Notes under the pieces: generated by a model
The model's database searches: none
What the model saw: only the letters and a program-made list of their open reading frames with translations
What the model was told of the DNA's origin: nothing
From: Bacillus pseudomycoides
GTDB taxonomy: Bacteria > Bacillota > Bacilli > Bacillales > Bacillaceae_G
Assembly: GCF_002582035.1 (NCBI RefSeq)
Contig: NZ_NUQE01000091.1
Location: 1-36,837 of the forward strand
Length of the DNA stretch: 36,837 nucleotides
Direction: 5' to 3'
Position numbers and translations under genes: made by a program
Shown: positions 22,592 through 30,342 of the stretch, piece by piece
How the letters are laid out: each line of letters opens with the position of its first letter
Position numbering within the stretch: position 1 is the first letter of the stretch

Positions 22592-23998
22592 TCATCGCGG
22601 AAAACATATGATAAACGTTGTTCCTTTACCTTGTTCACTCTTTACTTCAATCGTTCCGTTATGCAATTTTACAAGTTCTTTTACAATCGATAATCCTAAT
22701 CCAAATTCACCATAACTATTTGTTCTGGATGTATCAGCTTTATAGAAGCGTGACCACATTGCAGATACTTCTTCTCGTCCCATTCCAATACCAGTATCTG
22801 CAATTTCAATAATTGTCATTTGCTCTTCTTCTTTTCCTCGTAACATAATTGTTCCATTTTCGGTAAATTGCAGACTATTTTTTGTGATGTTCAGCAAAAT
22901 TTGCAGCAGCCGGTCATAGTCAGCGTAAACAAATAAACGAGCAGGGACATCGATTTCAATTGTATTTCCTTTTTCCTCTGCTTGCAGTTCTAATTGTTCA
23001 CTGATCACTTCAAAAACTTCTTTTACTTCAATCTCTTCTTTTTGAAGTGTAATTTCATTTGAAAGGATTTTTTCATAATCTAACGTTTCATTAACGAGGC
23101 GAATGAGTCGCTTCGTTTCTTGTTCTATCATCTCAAAGCAACGCTGCTTTTTCTCTTCCGGAATGAGATCATTTTTCATTCCTTCTACTAAACCATTGAT
23201 TGTCGTAAGCGGTGTTTTTAATTCATGTGAAACATCAGCAATAAATTGACGCTTTCGCTTTTCTAAACGATTGATTTCCGTCTGTGCTTTATGAAGCTGC
23301 TGTGCCATATTGTTAAAATCATCTCCGAGCAAGCCAATTTCATCGTATTGTCCAATAGGAATATGCACATCATACTGACCTTTTGAAATCATTGCGGTTG
23401 CCTGGCGAAGACGCTGCACCCGCCTTACTAAAGAGCGCGAGAAAAAAATACTGACCGCTAGTACAATTAGAAACGTAACACCTGCTGCAATTAACAAATA
23501 TCGATTTAATTCTGTAACAATTTGAAGTGTGCTCTGAATAGGAGCAGTTAACATCACACCGCCTTGCAATGTACTATCTCTCATATACGGAAGCACGACA
23601 ATTGACACAGGCTGTTCAAACCTTTTCACGTCTCGCTTTATTTGCAATGTTTCACCATGTTGAATGTTCTTCCATTCCGCCTCACTTAACAAAGGCTTTT
23701 GTTTTAAACGAAATGACGGCTGTATAATCTCGCCTTTTTCATTAAAGATAAAAAACTTCGTGTCACGTGCATGCAATAGACTAGAAAAATGTTTCAATTT
23801 CACAACATGAACATCCATTTCTTGTTTCTCAAGCTCATCAATAATTTTAGTTCCGTAAGAAGTAAGCTCGTCTACCTTTGTCTCGTAAGCAAGATTTTCA
23901 GCTAGACTTAAAAACATGACACTTAATAGAATAAATGCAACAAGCAAAATAAAAACGTAACTAAACAACAGCTTATAAAAATACTTAATTCTTTTCAC
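22592..23998 (-). CDS. Sensor histidine kinase
   Basis: 468 residues from GTG 23998. TM1 about 10-31, extracytoplasmic region 32-165, TM2 about 168-187, HAMP to about 240. Phospho-acceptor His258 in FIADVSHELKTPLTTINGL; N box LLQILLNITKNSLQF; G1 DTGIGMG; F box WSRFYKAD; G2 GEFGLGLSIV. Typical class I kinase. It overlaps the response regulator gene by 14 bases, so the pair is co-translated. The ligand is unknown; a divergent secreted protein gene is the likeliest target or partner. Confidence 0.92.
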   Translation of the reverse strand: MKRIKYFYKLLFSYVFILLVAFILLSVMFLSLAENLAYETKVDELTSYGTKIIDELEKQEMDVHVVKLKHFSSLLHARDTKFFIFNEKGEIIQPSFRLKQKPLLSEAEWKNIQHGETLQIKRDVKRFEQPVSIVVLPYMRDSTLQGGVMLTAPIQSTLQIVTELNRYLLIAAGVTFLIVLAVSIFFSRSLVRRVQRLRQATAMISKGQYDVHIPIGQYDEIGLLGDDFNNMAQQLHKAQTEINRLEKRKRQFIADVSHELKTPLTTINGLVEGMKNDLIPEEKKQRCFEMIEQETKRLIRLVNETLDYEKILSNEITLQKEEIEVKEVFEVISEQLELQAEEKGNTIEIDVPARLFVYADYDRLLQILLNITKNSLQFTENGTIMLRGKEEEQMTIIEIADTGIGMGREEVSAMWSRFYKADTSRTNSYGEFGLGLSIVKELVKLHNGTIEVKSEQGKGTTFIICFPR

Positions 23999-24671
23999 AG
24001 CCAGCTACCATTTCATCAAATTTATAACCAACGCCCCAAACCGTATGAATCCATATATGCGAGTCAGTACTAATTTTTTTACGAAGCCGCTTAATATGTA
24101 CATCCACCGTTCGTTCGTCTCCGTAAAATTGATATCCCCAAATACGTTCTAAGAGCTGTTCCCTTCGAAACACTTGGCGCGGATGCTTCGTGAAAAAAAC
24201 GAGTAACTCAAATTCTTTTGGCGTTAGATTTCCCACTTTCTCACCGTCTAAAAATACTTCTCTCGTTTCTTCATTAATATGAAAATGATTGATTTCATTT
24301 TTCACCTGTTTTTTTGATAAACGGCGTACAACCGCCTTCATCCTTGCAATTAACGTAAGCGGACTAAACGGCTTCGTAACATAATCATCTGCCCCAATTT
24401 CTAATCCTAGTACTTGATCCGCTTCACTATCTTTTGCTGTTAACATGATGATAGGAACATCACTGCTTTCTCTTATTTTTTGACACAGTTTTATACCATC
24501 CATACCTGGAATCATCCAATCTACAATAAGCAAATCCCAATCTTTCTTTTGAAACAATGAATATGCTTCTAAACCATCTGCGACAAAGGTAGCCTGAAAA
24601 TTTTCTTTCATAAAAAACATTTCAAGCATTGAGCACACGCTCTCATTATCCTCTACAATTAATACATGCAT
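23985..24671 (-). CDS. OmpR-family response regulator
   Basis: 228 residues from ATG 24671 (MHVLIVEDNESVC). GGAGAAG lies about nine bases upstream, and receiver domains start at this point; the open frame extends 22 codons further without support. Receiver: acidic Glu7/Asp8, phospho-acceptor Asp51 (LLIVDWMIPGMDG), TAKDSEADQV, and Lys near 101 in YVTKPFS. Winged-helix DNA-binding domain from about 130 with LTPKEFELLVFFTKHP and RTVDVHIKRLRKKI. Such regulators bind direct repeats of about 11 bases, and one lies in the divergent promoter at 24780. Paralogue of HssR in type. Confidence 0.93.
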   Translation of the reverse strand: MHVLIVEDNESVCSMLEMFFMKENFQATFVADGLEAYSLFQKKDWDLLIVDWMIPGMDGIKLCQKIRESSDVPIIMLTAKDSEADQVLGLEIGADDYVTKPFSPLTLIARMKAVVRRLSKKQVKNEINHFHINEETREVFLDGEKVGNLTPKEFELLVFFTKHPRQVFRREQLLERIWGYQFYGDERTVDVHIKRLRKKISTDSHIWIHTVWGVGYKFDEMVAGCEKN

Positions 24672-24779
24672 CGCAGCATCTTCTCCATTCATTGAAATCT
24701 TTTTCTTCATTTTAAGACTCTTATCATACGGAAACAACTTTCTATCTCTCTTTTACTGTTACAAATAAAAATATAATTT

Positions 24780-24812
24780 GTTCATAGTTTTGTCATACTT
24801 TTTGGATAAGCT
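24780..24812 (+). promoter_or_regulatory. HssR-like direct repeat upstream of the secreted protein gene
   Basis: GTTCATAGT-TT-TGTCATACT with an 11-base period and a -10-like TAAGCT at 24807-24812: the same 27-base geometry as the HssR boxes, but four mismatches. Probably read by the adjacent regulator. Confidence 0.5.
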
Positions 24813-24853
24813 ATATAACGCAAGCAGTTTACTACATATAGGAGTGATAAAAC

Positions 24854-25477
24854 ATGAAGAAAAAGTTAGTAACAGGAATGTTAGCGTTATCATTATTATG
24901 CGGGGCAACATCGCTAACGGCATACGCTTCTACTGATAGCTCACAAGCAGAAACAACACAAGAAACGAAACACGTAGCACAACATCACAAATCCATTTCT
25001 GAAGAACAATACAAATCATTAATAGAAAAAGGCTATAAAAAACATGAGATTTGGAAAGCGGCGCACATCGCAAAATTAAGTGGCAAAGATATTAATGCTG
25101 TATTAGAGTACTATAAACAAAAGCATACATGGAAAGAAACTGCGCAGCACTTTGGCGTTGATCCAAAGAAACTGCATAAACATCACATGAGTAAAGAAAT
25201 GAAAGAACAATTGTTACAAAAAGTAGCAGAGATGCAAAAGTCTACTCCAGATCAAGTGAAACAAACAATGCGTGACTATGAAGTATCTTTATTCCAACTT
25301 GCTGTACTCAACATTATTTCACAAAAAAGTAACACACCATTAAATGATGTATTAAAAATGAAAAAAGACGGTATGAATGTAAAACAAATTGCTGAAAAAT
25401 TAAATGTAAAAAAAGAGGATATAAAAACAGAACTAAAAAAATTAAAAGCATCCTTAAAAATGGAAAAAGCAAGATAA
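24854..25477 (+). CDS. Secreted protein with two internal helical repeats
   Basis: 207 residues. Signal peptide 1-26 (KKKLVTGMLALSLLCGATSL, cleavage after AYA). The mature protein is Lys/His-rich, all-helical and without cysteine. Two related segments can be aligned: INAVLEYYKQKHTWKETAQHFGV-DPKKLHK (about 77-108) and LNDVLKMKKDGMNVKQIAEKLNV-KKEDIKTELKK (about 162-196). Each has the look of a helix-turn-helix-like fold (WKETAQHFGV, VKQIAEKLNV). I do not know a function. Divergent from a two-component system, which suggests it is controlled by it and acts in the wall. The stop codon is part of a bcr1 flank. Confidence 0.8.
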   Translation: MKKKLVTGMLALSLLCGATSLTAYASTDSSQAETTQETKHVAQHHKSISEEQYKSLIEKGYKKHEIWKAAHIAKLSGKDINAVLEYYKQKHTWKETAQHFGVDPKKLHKHHMSKEMKEQLLQKVAEMQKSTPDQVKQTMRDYEVSLFQLAVLNIISQKSNTPLNDVLKMKKDGMNVKQIAEKLNVKKEDIKTELKKLKASLKMEKAR

Positions 25478-25631
25478 AGTGAAACTTCCATCAGTGTGGG
25501 TTTTCTTCATCCCCCACTGATGGAAAGCTCTCACCAATCGGGCTTTTACGGGCAGTTATCCCCCACCTATCTTCTTAGATTCTCTCTCAATCTTGAGGTG
25601 GGGGTCTTACTGTCCGTTAATGCAGGATAAA
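25474..25631 (+). repeat. bcr1 repeat, full length, on the stop codon of the secreted protein gene
   Basis: 158 bp between perfect ATAAA copies (25474-25478, 25627-25631). Left hairpin TTCCATCAGTG / CACTGATGGAA, right arm of the AAGCTCTCACC subtype, large stem CCCCCACCTATC / TTGAGGTGGGGG. Confidence 0.95.
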
Positions 25632-25681
25632 GTAGAACTTCTATCAGTGGGAGGCTTACTATCCACGAATAGCGGAATAAA
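25627..25681 (+). repeat. bcr1 repeat, short form, in tandem
   Basis: 55 bp sharing the ATAAA at 25627-25631 with the full copy and ending at a third ATAAA (25677-25681). Ends only; middle deleted. Confidence 0.92.
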
Positions 25682-25684
25682 TAT

Positions 25685-25724
25685 AAATAAGGAAGAAGCA
25701 AATTTGCTTCTTCCTTATTTATTT
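25685..25724 (+). terminator. Terminator of the secreted protein gene
   Basis: AATAAGGAAGAAGCAAA / TTTGCTTCTTCCTTATT, perfect stem with almost no loop, then ATTT. Now 208 bp from its gene because two bcr1 copies lie between. Confidence 0.85.
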
Positions 25725-25930
25725 AAAACAACAATTTAATAATCATTTCCAAGTGAATATCTTCACTCCAAGGCAAAACTTCCGGCAATACAATTTTTCT
25801 GTCCCTCTACTAGTAATATGGCAACATCTCAAATGTTTAAACCGACCTTTCATATATTTTCTCGTATAATTTTTCATTCTTCCCCAAAAACTAACAAAAG
25901 AACTTCAAACACCGAAAAGAGGTGAACCAT
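25725..25930. other. Upstream region of the germination operon
   Basis: About 200 bp with the AGAGGTG ribosome site at the end. A forespore SigmaG promoter is expected for ger operons; I could not pick one with confidence (CATATAT near 25850 is the closest -10). Confidence 0.4.
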
Positions 25931-27457
25931 ATGTTTCGTTTACAGTCTGGAAAAAAAGAAACGAAACAACAAGTGAACGAAAAAAAGAATTGTTCCATAC
26001 CAGAATTTATCGAAACGATGAAACAATCCATGGATTTTGTGCATTACAACGTAACAGATACTGGGAGTATACGTGTATTTTATATTAAGTCAGTATCAGA
26101 AGAAGTTGTACTAAAACATTATATTCTTTCTCCTATAAAAAGACGGCTTGAAAGCATTGAAAAAATAGAAGATTTATCTAACATTATCCCAATTGAAGAT
26201 ATTATCCTATCACCTTCTATCGAGGAGATTCGTGAAAAATTATTAGCTGGATTTATATTAATACAACTTCAAAACTCCTCACAAAAGAATCATTATGCTC
26301 TAGCTCGTGCTGAAAGTACCGTTCCAGGCAGTCGTATATATAATGATACTGAAAATGAATATAGTGTTGTTGGACCAAAAGTTGGATTTGTTGAAAGTAT
26401 CGATACCAATCTACATTTATTGAGAAAAGGCCTTGTAACAGAAAATCTTATCTTTAAAGAAGTTACAGTTGGGTCTATATCAAAAACACAGCTCGCTGTT
26501 TGTTACCTTGAAGGGATTACAAATAAACAACATGTCAACACTGTAATGCAAAGATTACAAGATGTTGATTTTGATGTTCCATTTGACGCAACAATGGTAG
26601 AACAACTCATTAGTGATAATAGTAATTCACTCTTTCCGATTCTGCTATCCACAGAGCGCTTAGATCGTGCTATGTACGCATTAATAGCTGGGCAAGTAAT
26701 CATTGTAACAAATGGTTCTCCTTATATTTTGATTGGCCCAACAAATTTACTTGACTTCTTTGTTTCACCAGAAGATTATTATTTACCGTGGATTATTGGA
26801 TCATTTTTTCGTTTTATTCGATTTTTCGGGGCTTTATTCTCTATTTTTTCTTCAGCGATTTATACAGCGGTTTTAACATATCATTATCAAATGATTCCAA
26901 CAGATTTAGTCGGCCCTATTGTTTTCTCTAGAGCAAATGTCCCTTTTCCGCCTATATTAGAAGTTCTTTTTTTAGAAATTACGATTGAATTATTACGAGA
27001 AGCGGGAGCACGCCTACCGACAAAGGTTGGACAAACGCTTGGTATTGTCGGTGGTATTGTCATCGGACAAGCAACAGTGCAGGCTGCTTTGACAAGTACA
27101 ATTTTACTCATTGCCGTTTCTCTATCAGCACTCGCTGCTTTTACAACACCAACAATTAAAATGTCTAACACGATTCGTATCCTGCGATTTCCACTTATTA
27201 TATTAGCTGGTATGATGGGTGGTCTCGGTTTAATAATTGGTTTTACTCTTATTTTGGCGCACTTAATTCAATTAAAATCACTTGGTTCACCTTACTTATT
27301 ACCACTTTACCCATTTAGGGATATTAATTCATCGGAAGCATTTGTCCGCTATCCGTTCAGTATGGCAGCAAAGCGTCCTTCTTACCTACGCCCAAAATCA
27401 AACTGGCGCTTTAATCCGAAGAAAGCAAAAACAAAACAGAATGGTGACAAAACATGA
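25931..27457 (+). CDS. Spore germinant receptor subunit A (GerA/GerKA family)
   Basis: 508 residues from ATG 25931 with AGAGGTG just upstream; an in-frame GTG three codons earlier overlaps that site. A large N-terminal soluble domain (about 1-280), then membrane helices at about 285-310, 320-340, 380-400, 405-425 and 435-460. Family marks: ARAESTVPGSRIYNDTENEYSVVGPKVGFVE-like segment, LLRKGLVTENL, REAGARLPTKVGQTLGIVGGIVIGQA and the C-terminal YPFRDINSSEAFVRYPFSM. The A subunit sits in the spore inner membrane and takes part in germinant sensing. The gene order A-C-B matches the gerK arrangement; which B. cereus receptor this is cannot be decided here. Confidence 0.95.
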   Translation: MFRLQSGKKETKQQVNEKKNCSIPEFIETMKQSMDFVHYNVTDTGSIRVFYIKSVSEEVVLKHYILSPIKRRLESIEKIEDLSNIIPIEDIILSPSIEEIREKLLAGFILIQLQNSSQKNHYALARAESTVPGSRIYNDTENEYSVVGPKVGFVESIDTNLHLLRKGLVTENLIFKEVTVGSISKTQLAVCYLEGITNKQHVNTVMQRLQDVDFDVPFDATMVEQLISDNSNSLFPILLSTERLDRAMYALIAGQVIIVTNGSPYILIGPTNLLDFFVSPEDYYLPWIIGSFFRFIRFFGALFSIFSSAIYTAVLTYHYQMIPTDLVGPIVFSRANVPFPPILEVLFLEITIELLREAGARLPTKVGQTLGIVGGIVIGQATVQAALTSTILLIAVSLSALAAFTTPTIKMSNTIRILRFPLIILAGMMGGLGLIIGFTLILAHLIQLKSLGSPYLLPLYPFRDINSSEAFVRYPFSMAAKRPSYLRPKSNWRFNPKKAKTKQNGDKT

Positions 27458-28536
27458 GAAACTTTTTCTTTCCATTCCTTATATGCTTACTATTTTTTCT
27501 TTCTAGTTGTGCACAATCACAAATTGTAGATGAAATGCGAATTGTTCATACTGTTGGATTTGATCTCACTGCAGATAAAAAATTTAAAGGAACGATTATA
27601 TACCCTGTTTACAATATTGGAAAAAATAAAACCCCAAAAATATTATCATCAGTCGGGCGCTCAGGAGAAGTAGTGGCAGCTAGTTTAGCTGCCAAATCTC
27701 CCCATAAGCTAGTAGTCGGCCAAACACGAATGATTGCATTTGGATCAAGTTTAGGTAAACAGGGAATTTCAAATATCATTGGAAATTTGCAACGCGATCC
27801 GAATATTGGACGAGATGTACAAATTGCAGTTGTAGATGGCACAGCGGAGCAATTACTAAAACATACGATAAAAAACGGATCTCTATATTTATCAGAACTA
27901 ATTGATCAAAATGTCGCAAACGAAAGTATACCGAAAACAAATTTACACGTTTTTCTATATAATTATTTCTCATTTGGATTTGATCCTTTTCTTCCCTATA
28001 TCCAAATAGACGGTAAAGATTCCGCTTCTCTTCAAGGCCTTGCATTTTTAAAAAAGGATAAAATTGTGATGTATGCGAATAATGAAGACTCATTTTTAAT
28101 CAAATTAATTATGAATCCAATGAAAAATGGACGATACGAAATGAATATACAAAAAGAAAAAAAACAAGGTGTTGTTGTCATTCACAGTTTATCGGGAAAT
28201 AGCACCTATCATATTACAGATAACACTCCTTTACCTAAAGTAGAAATTAGAGTAAAGCTAAATGGTTTAATTAAAGATTCCCCCGACTGGATTAATTTAG
28301 AAAACCATAAAAATATTTCTTACATTGAAGCACAATTACAAGAAAATATTGAGAAGCATTTAACGGCGCTCATTCGTCAATTTCAAAATAAAAACATAGA
28401 TCCGCTTGGAGTTCGTGATCAAATTAGAAGTCATTCTAGAAAGTGGAATATGAAACAACTTTCAAACGTGTATCCATCTATAGATGTTTCTGTAAAAGCC
28501 AAAATTAACATTGTACAATCTGGAATCGGAGAATAA
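27454..28536 (+). CDS. Spore germinant receptor subunit C lipoprotein (Ger(x)C family)
   Basis: 360 residues. Lipoprotein signal with lipobox LSSC (Cys19), acylated by Lgt. FDLTADKKFKGTIIYPV and the K-rich IGKNKTPKILSSVGRSGE follow, then SPHKLVVGQTRMIAFGSSLGKQGI with the QTR motif of GerC proteins, and a C-terminal domain ending WNMKQLSNVYPSIDVSVKAKINI. Acts on the outer face of the spore inner membrane. ATG overlaps the A-subunit stop (ATGA). Confidence 0.94.
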   Translation: MRNFFFPFLICLLFFLSSCAQSQIVDEMRIVHTVGFDLTADKKFKGTIIYPVYNIGKNKTPKILSSVGRSGEVVAASLAAKSPHKLVVGQTRMIAFGSSLGKQGISNIIGNLQRDPNIGRDVQIAVVDGTAEQLLKHTIKNGSLYLSELIDQNVANESIPKTNLHVFLYNYFSFGFDPFLPYIQIDGKDSASLQGLAFLKKDKIVMYANNEDSFLIKLIMNPMKNGRYEMNIQKEKKQGVVVIHSLSGNSTYHITDNTPLPKVEIRVKLNGLIKDSPDWINLENHKNISYIEAQLQENIEKHLTALIRQFQNKNIDPLGVRDQIRSHSRKWNMKQLSNVYPSIDVSVKAKINIVQSGIGE

Positions 28537-28547
28537 GGAGGATAAAA

Positions 28548-29639
28548 ATGAATGTACATAGCAAAGAATTTACAGTTTCTCCTTATTTTACTTTCTTTTT
28601 AATTCACTCTCTTCAAATAGGAGTAGGAATGTTAGGTTTTCAGCGCCTTATTATTAAAGATGCTGGCTATGATGCTTGGATTTCCATTATCGTCATGGGA
28701 GTCATTACACATTTCGTTTTATTTTGCATGCATAAAATGCTGGAAAAAGATGATGATTTAATTAACATTCATACTACGTGCTTCGGAAAATGGCTAGGTA
28801 AAGTCTTTACGATATTCTTTATGCTATATTACGGGCTATCTTGTCTTAATATTTTTCGAACATACATTGAAGTTGTTCAAGTATGGATATTCCCTACGAT
28901 AAAATTATGGCAAGTTGGGCTTATTATTTTATTCGTCGTGTACTACATTTTAAGTGGAGGATTTCGCTCTATAACAGGTATGTGCTTTTGGGGCGTTATC
29001 TTGCCGCTTTTCATACTTGCTTTTTTTGTGTTTCCACTTCAATACGCTCATTTCCGCAATATTTTACCTGTTTTCACGCACTCTTTTACCGATATTATGC
29101 GATCGGCAAAGCAGGCTTCGTTAGAATTTCTAGGATTTGAAGCATTACTCATGTTTTATCCATTTATTAAAAAAGGAAAAAGCGTAAAGCGGTGGGCACA
29201 TTTTAGCATTTTTTTTACAACCCTTCTATATGTACTTGTAGCCTTGCTATCATTTGTTTACTTCAGTGAAGGTCTGCTGCAGCATACAATATGGGGGACA
29301 TTAACGATGTTCAAAATCGTTCAAATCCCTTTTATTCAGCGATTTGAATACGTGGTTATCTTCCTTTGGTTTCTTATCGTTTTACCGAATCTTTGCTTAA
29401 CAATATGGGCTTCTTGCCAAGCTGCACACCGTTCTTTTCAGCTACCATTTAAGGTTGCTTTTCCAATATTGATTGGAATCATTTATATTAGCTCCTTATT
29501 TTTTATGAACCGTGAATCCATTAACACATTAAATACTTATACTTCTAAAATTGGGCTGTATTTAATATATGTTTATATACCTGTCCTTTTTGTATGGCAC
29601 TATTTTTGTTATCGATTGAAAAATAACACTTCCTCATAG
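28548..29639 (+). CDS. Spore germinant receptor subunit B (GerKB-type permease)
   Basis: 363 residues with about ten membrane helices, of the amino acid/polyamine/organocation transporter-like GerB family. FFLIHSLQIGVGMLGFQRLIIKDAGYDAWISIIV near the start and FLGFEALLMFYPFIKK in the middle are family marks. AAGGAGG precedes ATG 28548, 11 bp after the C gene. Forms the germinant-binding channel-like subunit with A and C. Confidence 0.94.
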   Translation: MNVHSKEFTVSPYFTFFLIHSLQIGVGMLGFQRLIIKDAGYDAWISIIVMGVITHFVLFCMHKMLEKDDDLINIHTTCFGKWLGKVFTIFFMLYYGLSCLNIFRTYIEVVQVWIFPTIKLWQVGLIILFVVYYILSGGFRSITGMCFWGVILPLFILAFFVFPLQYAHFRNILPVFTHSFTDIMRSAKQASLEFLGFEALLMFYPFIKKGKSVKRWAHFSIFFTTLLYVLVALLSFVYFSEGLLQHTIWGTLTMFKIVQIPFIQRFEYVVIFLWFLIVLPNLCLTIWASCQAAHRSFQLPFKVAFPILIGIIYISSLFFMNRESINTLNTYTSKIGLYLIYVYIPVLFVWHYFCYRLKNNTSS

Positions 29640-29697
29640 GAAACAATTGGGAAGTTTGTTACAATTTTAGCAAAATTAAAATAAAGGAGAAATGTTG

Positions 29698-30261
29698 ATG
29701 AAAAAGCCGCTTTTATTATGCAGCATGACAGGAATACTTGCCTTTACAATGATTGGCTGCACGAATACTGAAGATAAACAGTCAGTAAAGGAAACAAGTT
29801 CCTCCACTTCATCACATGAACATAAACAACCAGCAAAAGAAATATATTGCTCCACTTCACCACATGAACATGACCCAGAACAAAGGGATATCGCCGAAAC
29901 AACAAAAGGAATCGATACACTCCCTTCTTTCTTATCTGATCACGATGCGCAAATAAAACAAGTTTACGCTGTAGCAGCAAAACACGCTGAATTACTTCAA
30001 TGGATTCCATGCTACTGCGGATGCGGTGAAAGTGTCGGGCATAAAAGCAATAAAGACTGTTTCATTCGTGAAATCAAAAAAAATGGTCAAGTTGTTTGGG
30101 ATTCTCATGCAACAACTTGTGTAAATTGTCTACAGATTGCATTAGATGCGGCAAGGTTACAAGACAAAGGGAAATCACCACTTGAAATTCGAAACTACAT
30201 TGATAACAAATATAAAGAAGGATATGCAAAACCAACACCTACTCCAATGCCAAAAGAATAA
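29698..30261 (+). CDS. PCYCGC-motif lipoprotein
   Basis: 187 residues from ATG 29698, seven bases after AAGGAGA; an ATG six bases earlier is too close to the site. Lipobox MIGC, Cys21. A His/Ser/Lys-rich linker contains a duplicated unit, CSTSxHEH-type (SSTSSHEHKQPAKE then CSTSPHEHDPEQR). The C-terminal domain holds WIPCYCGCGESVGHKSNKDCF and ATTCVNCLQIALDA, so at least five conserved Cys. The family is of unknown function; the Cys and HEH groups suggest metal (copper or iron) binding outside the membrane. Follows the ger operon by 58 bp and may be co-expressed. Stop codon lies in a bcr1 flank. Confidence 0.85.
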   Translation: MKKPLLLCSMTGILAFTMIGCTNTEDKQSVKETSSSTSSHEHKQPAKEIYCSTSPHEHDPEQRDIAETTKGIDTLPSFLSDHDAQIKQVYAVAAKHAELLQWIPCYCGCGESVGHKSNKDCFIREIKKNGQVVWDSHATTCVNCLQIALDAARLQDKGKSPLEIRNYIDNKYKEGYAKPTPTPMPKE

Positions 30262-30312
30262 AGTGAAACTTCCATCAGTGGGTGTATTACTGTCCACGAA
30301 TAGCGAGATAAA
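30258..30312 (+). repeat. bcr1 repeat, short form, on the PCYCGC gene stop codon
   Basis: 55 bp between ATAAA (30258-30262) and ATAAA (30308-30312). Left and right ends only. The right flank merges with the A-tract of the following terminator. Confidence 0.92.
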
Positions 30313-30342
30313 AAAACGAGGGAGATAATCCCTCGTTTTTTT
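30311..30342. terminator. Bidirectional terminator
   Basis: AAAAAACGAGGGA / TCCCTCGTTTTTT, loop GATAA. Serves the PCYCGC gene and the converging ydbT gene, whose stop codon overlaps its end. Confidence 0.9.

Noticed and set aside
23985-24737. Second two-component regulator as the missing HssR
   Set aside because: It overlaps its own kinase gene and faces a diverged box, so it is more likely that kinase's partner; cross-talk remains possible.
25725-25930. SigmaG promoter for the germination operon
   Set aside because: Candidate -10 sequences lacked a matching -35 at the right distance; not called as a site.
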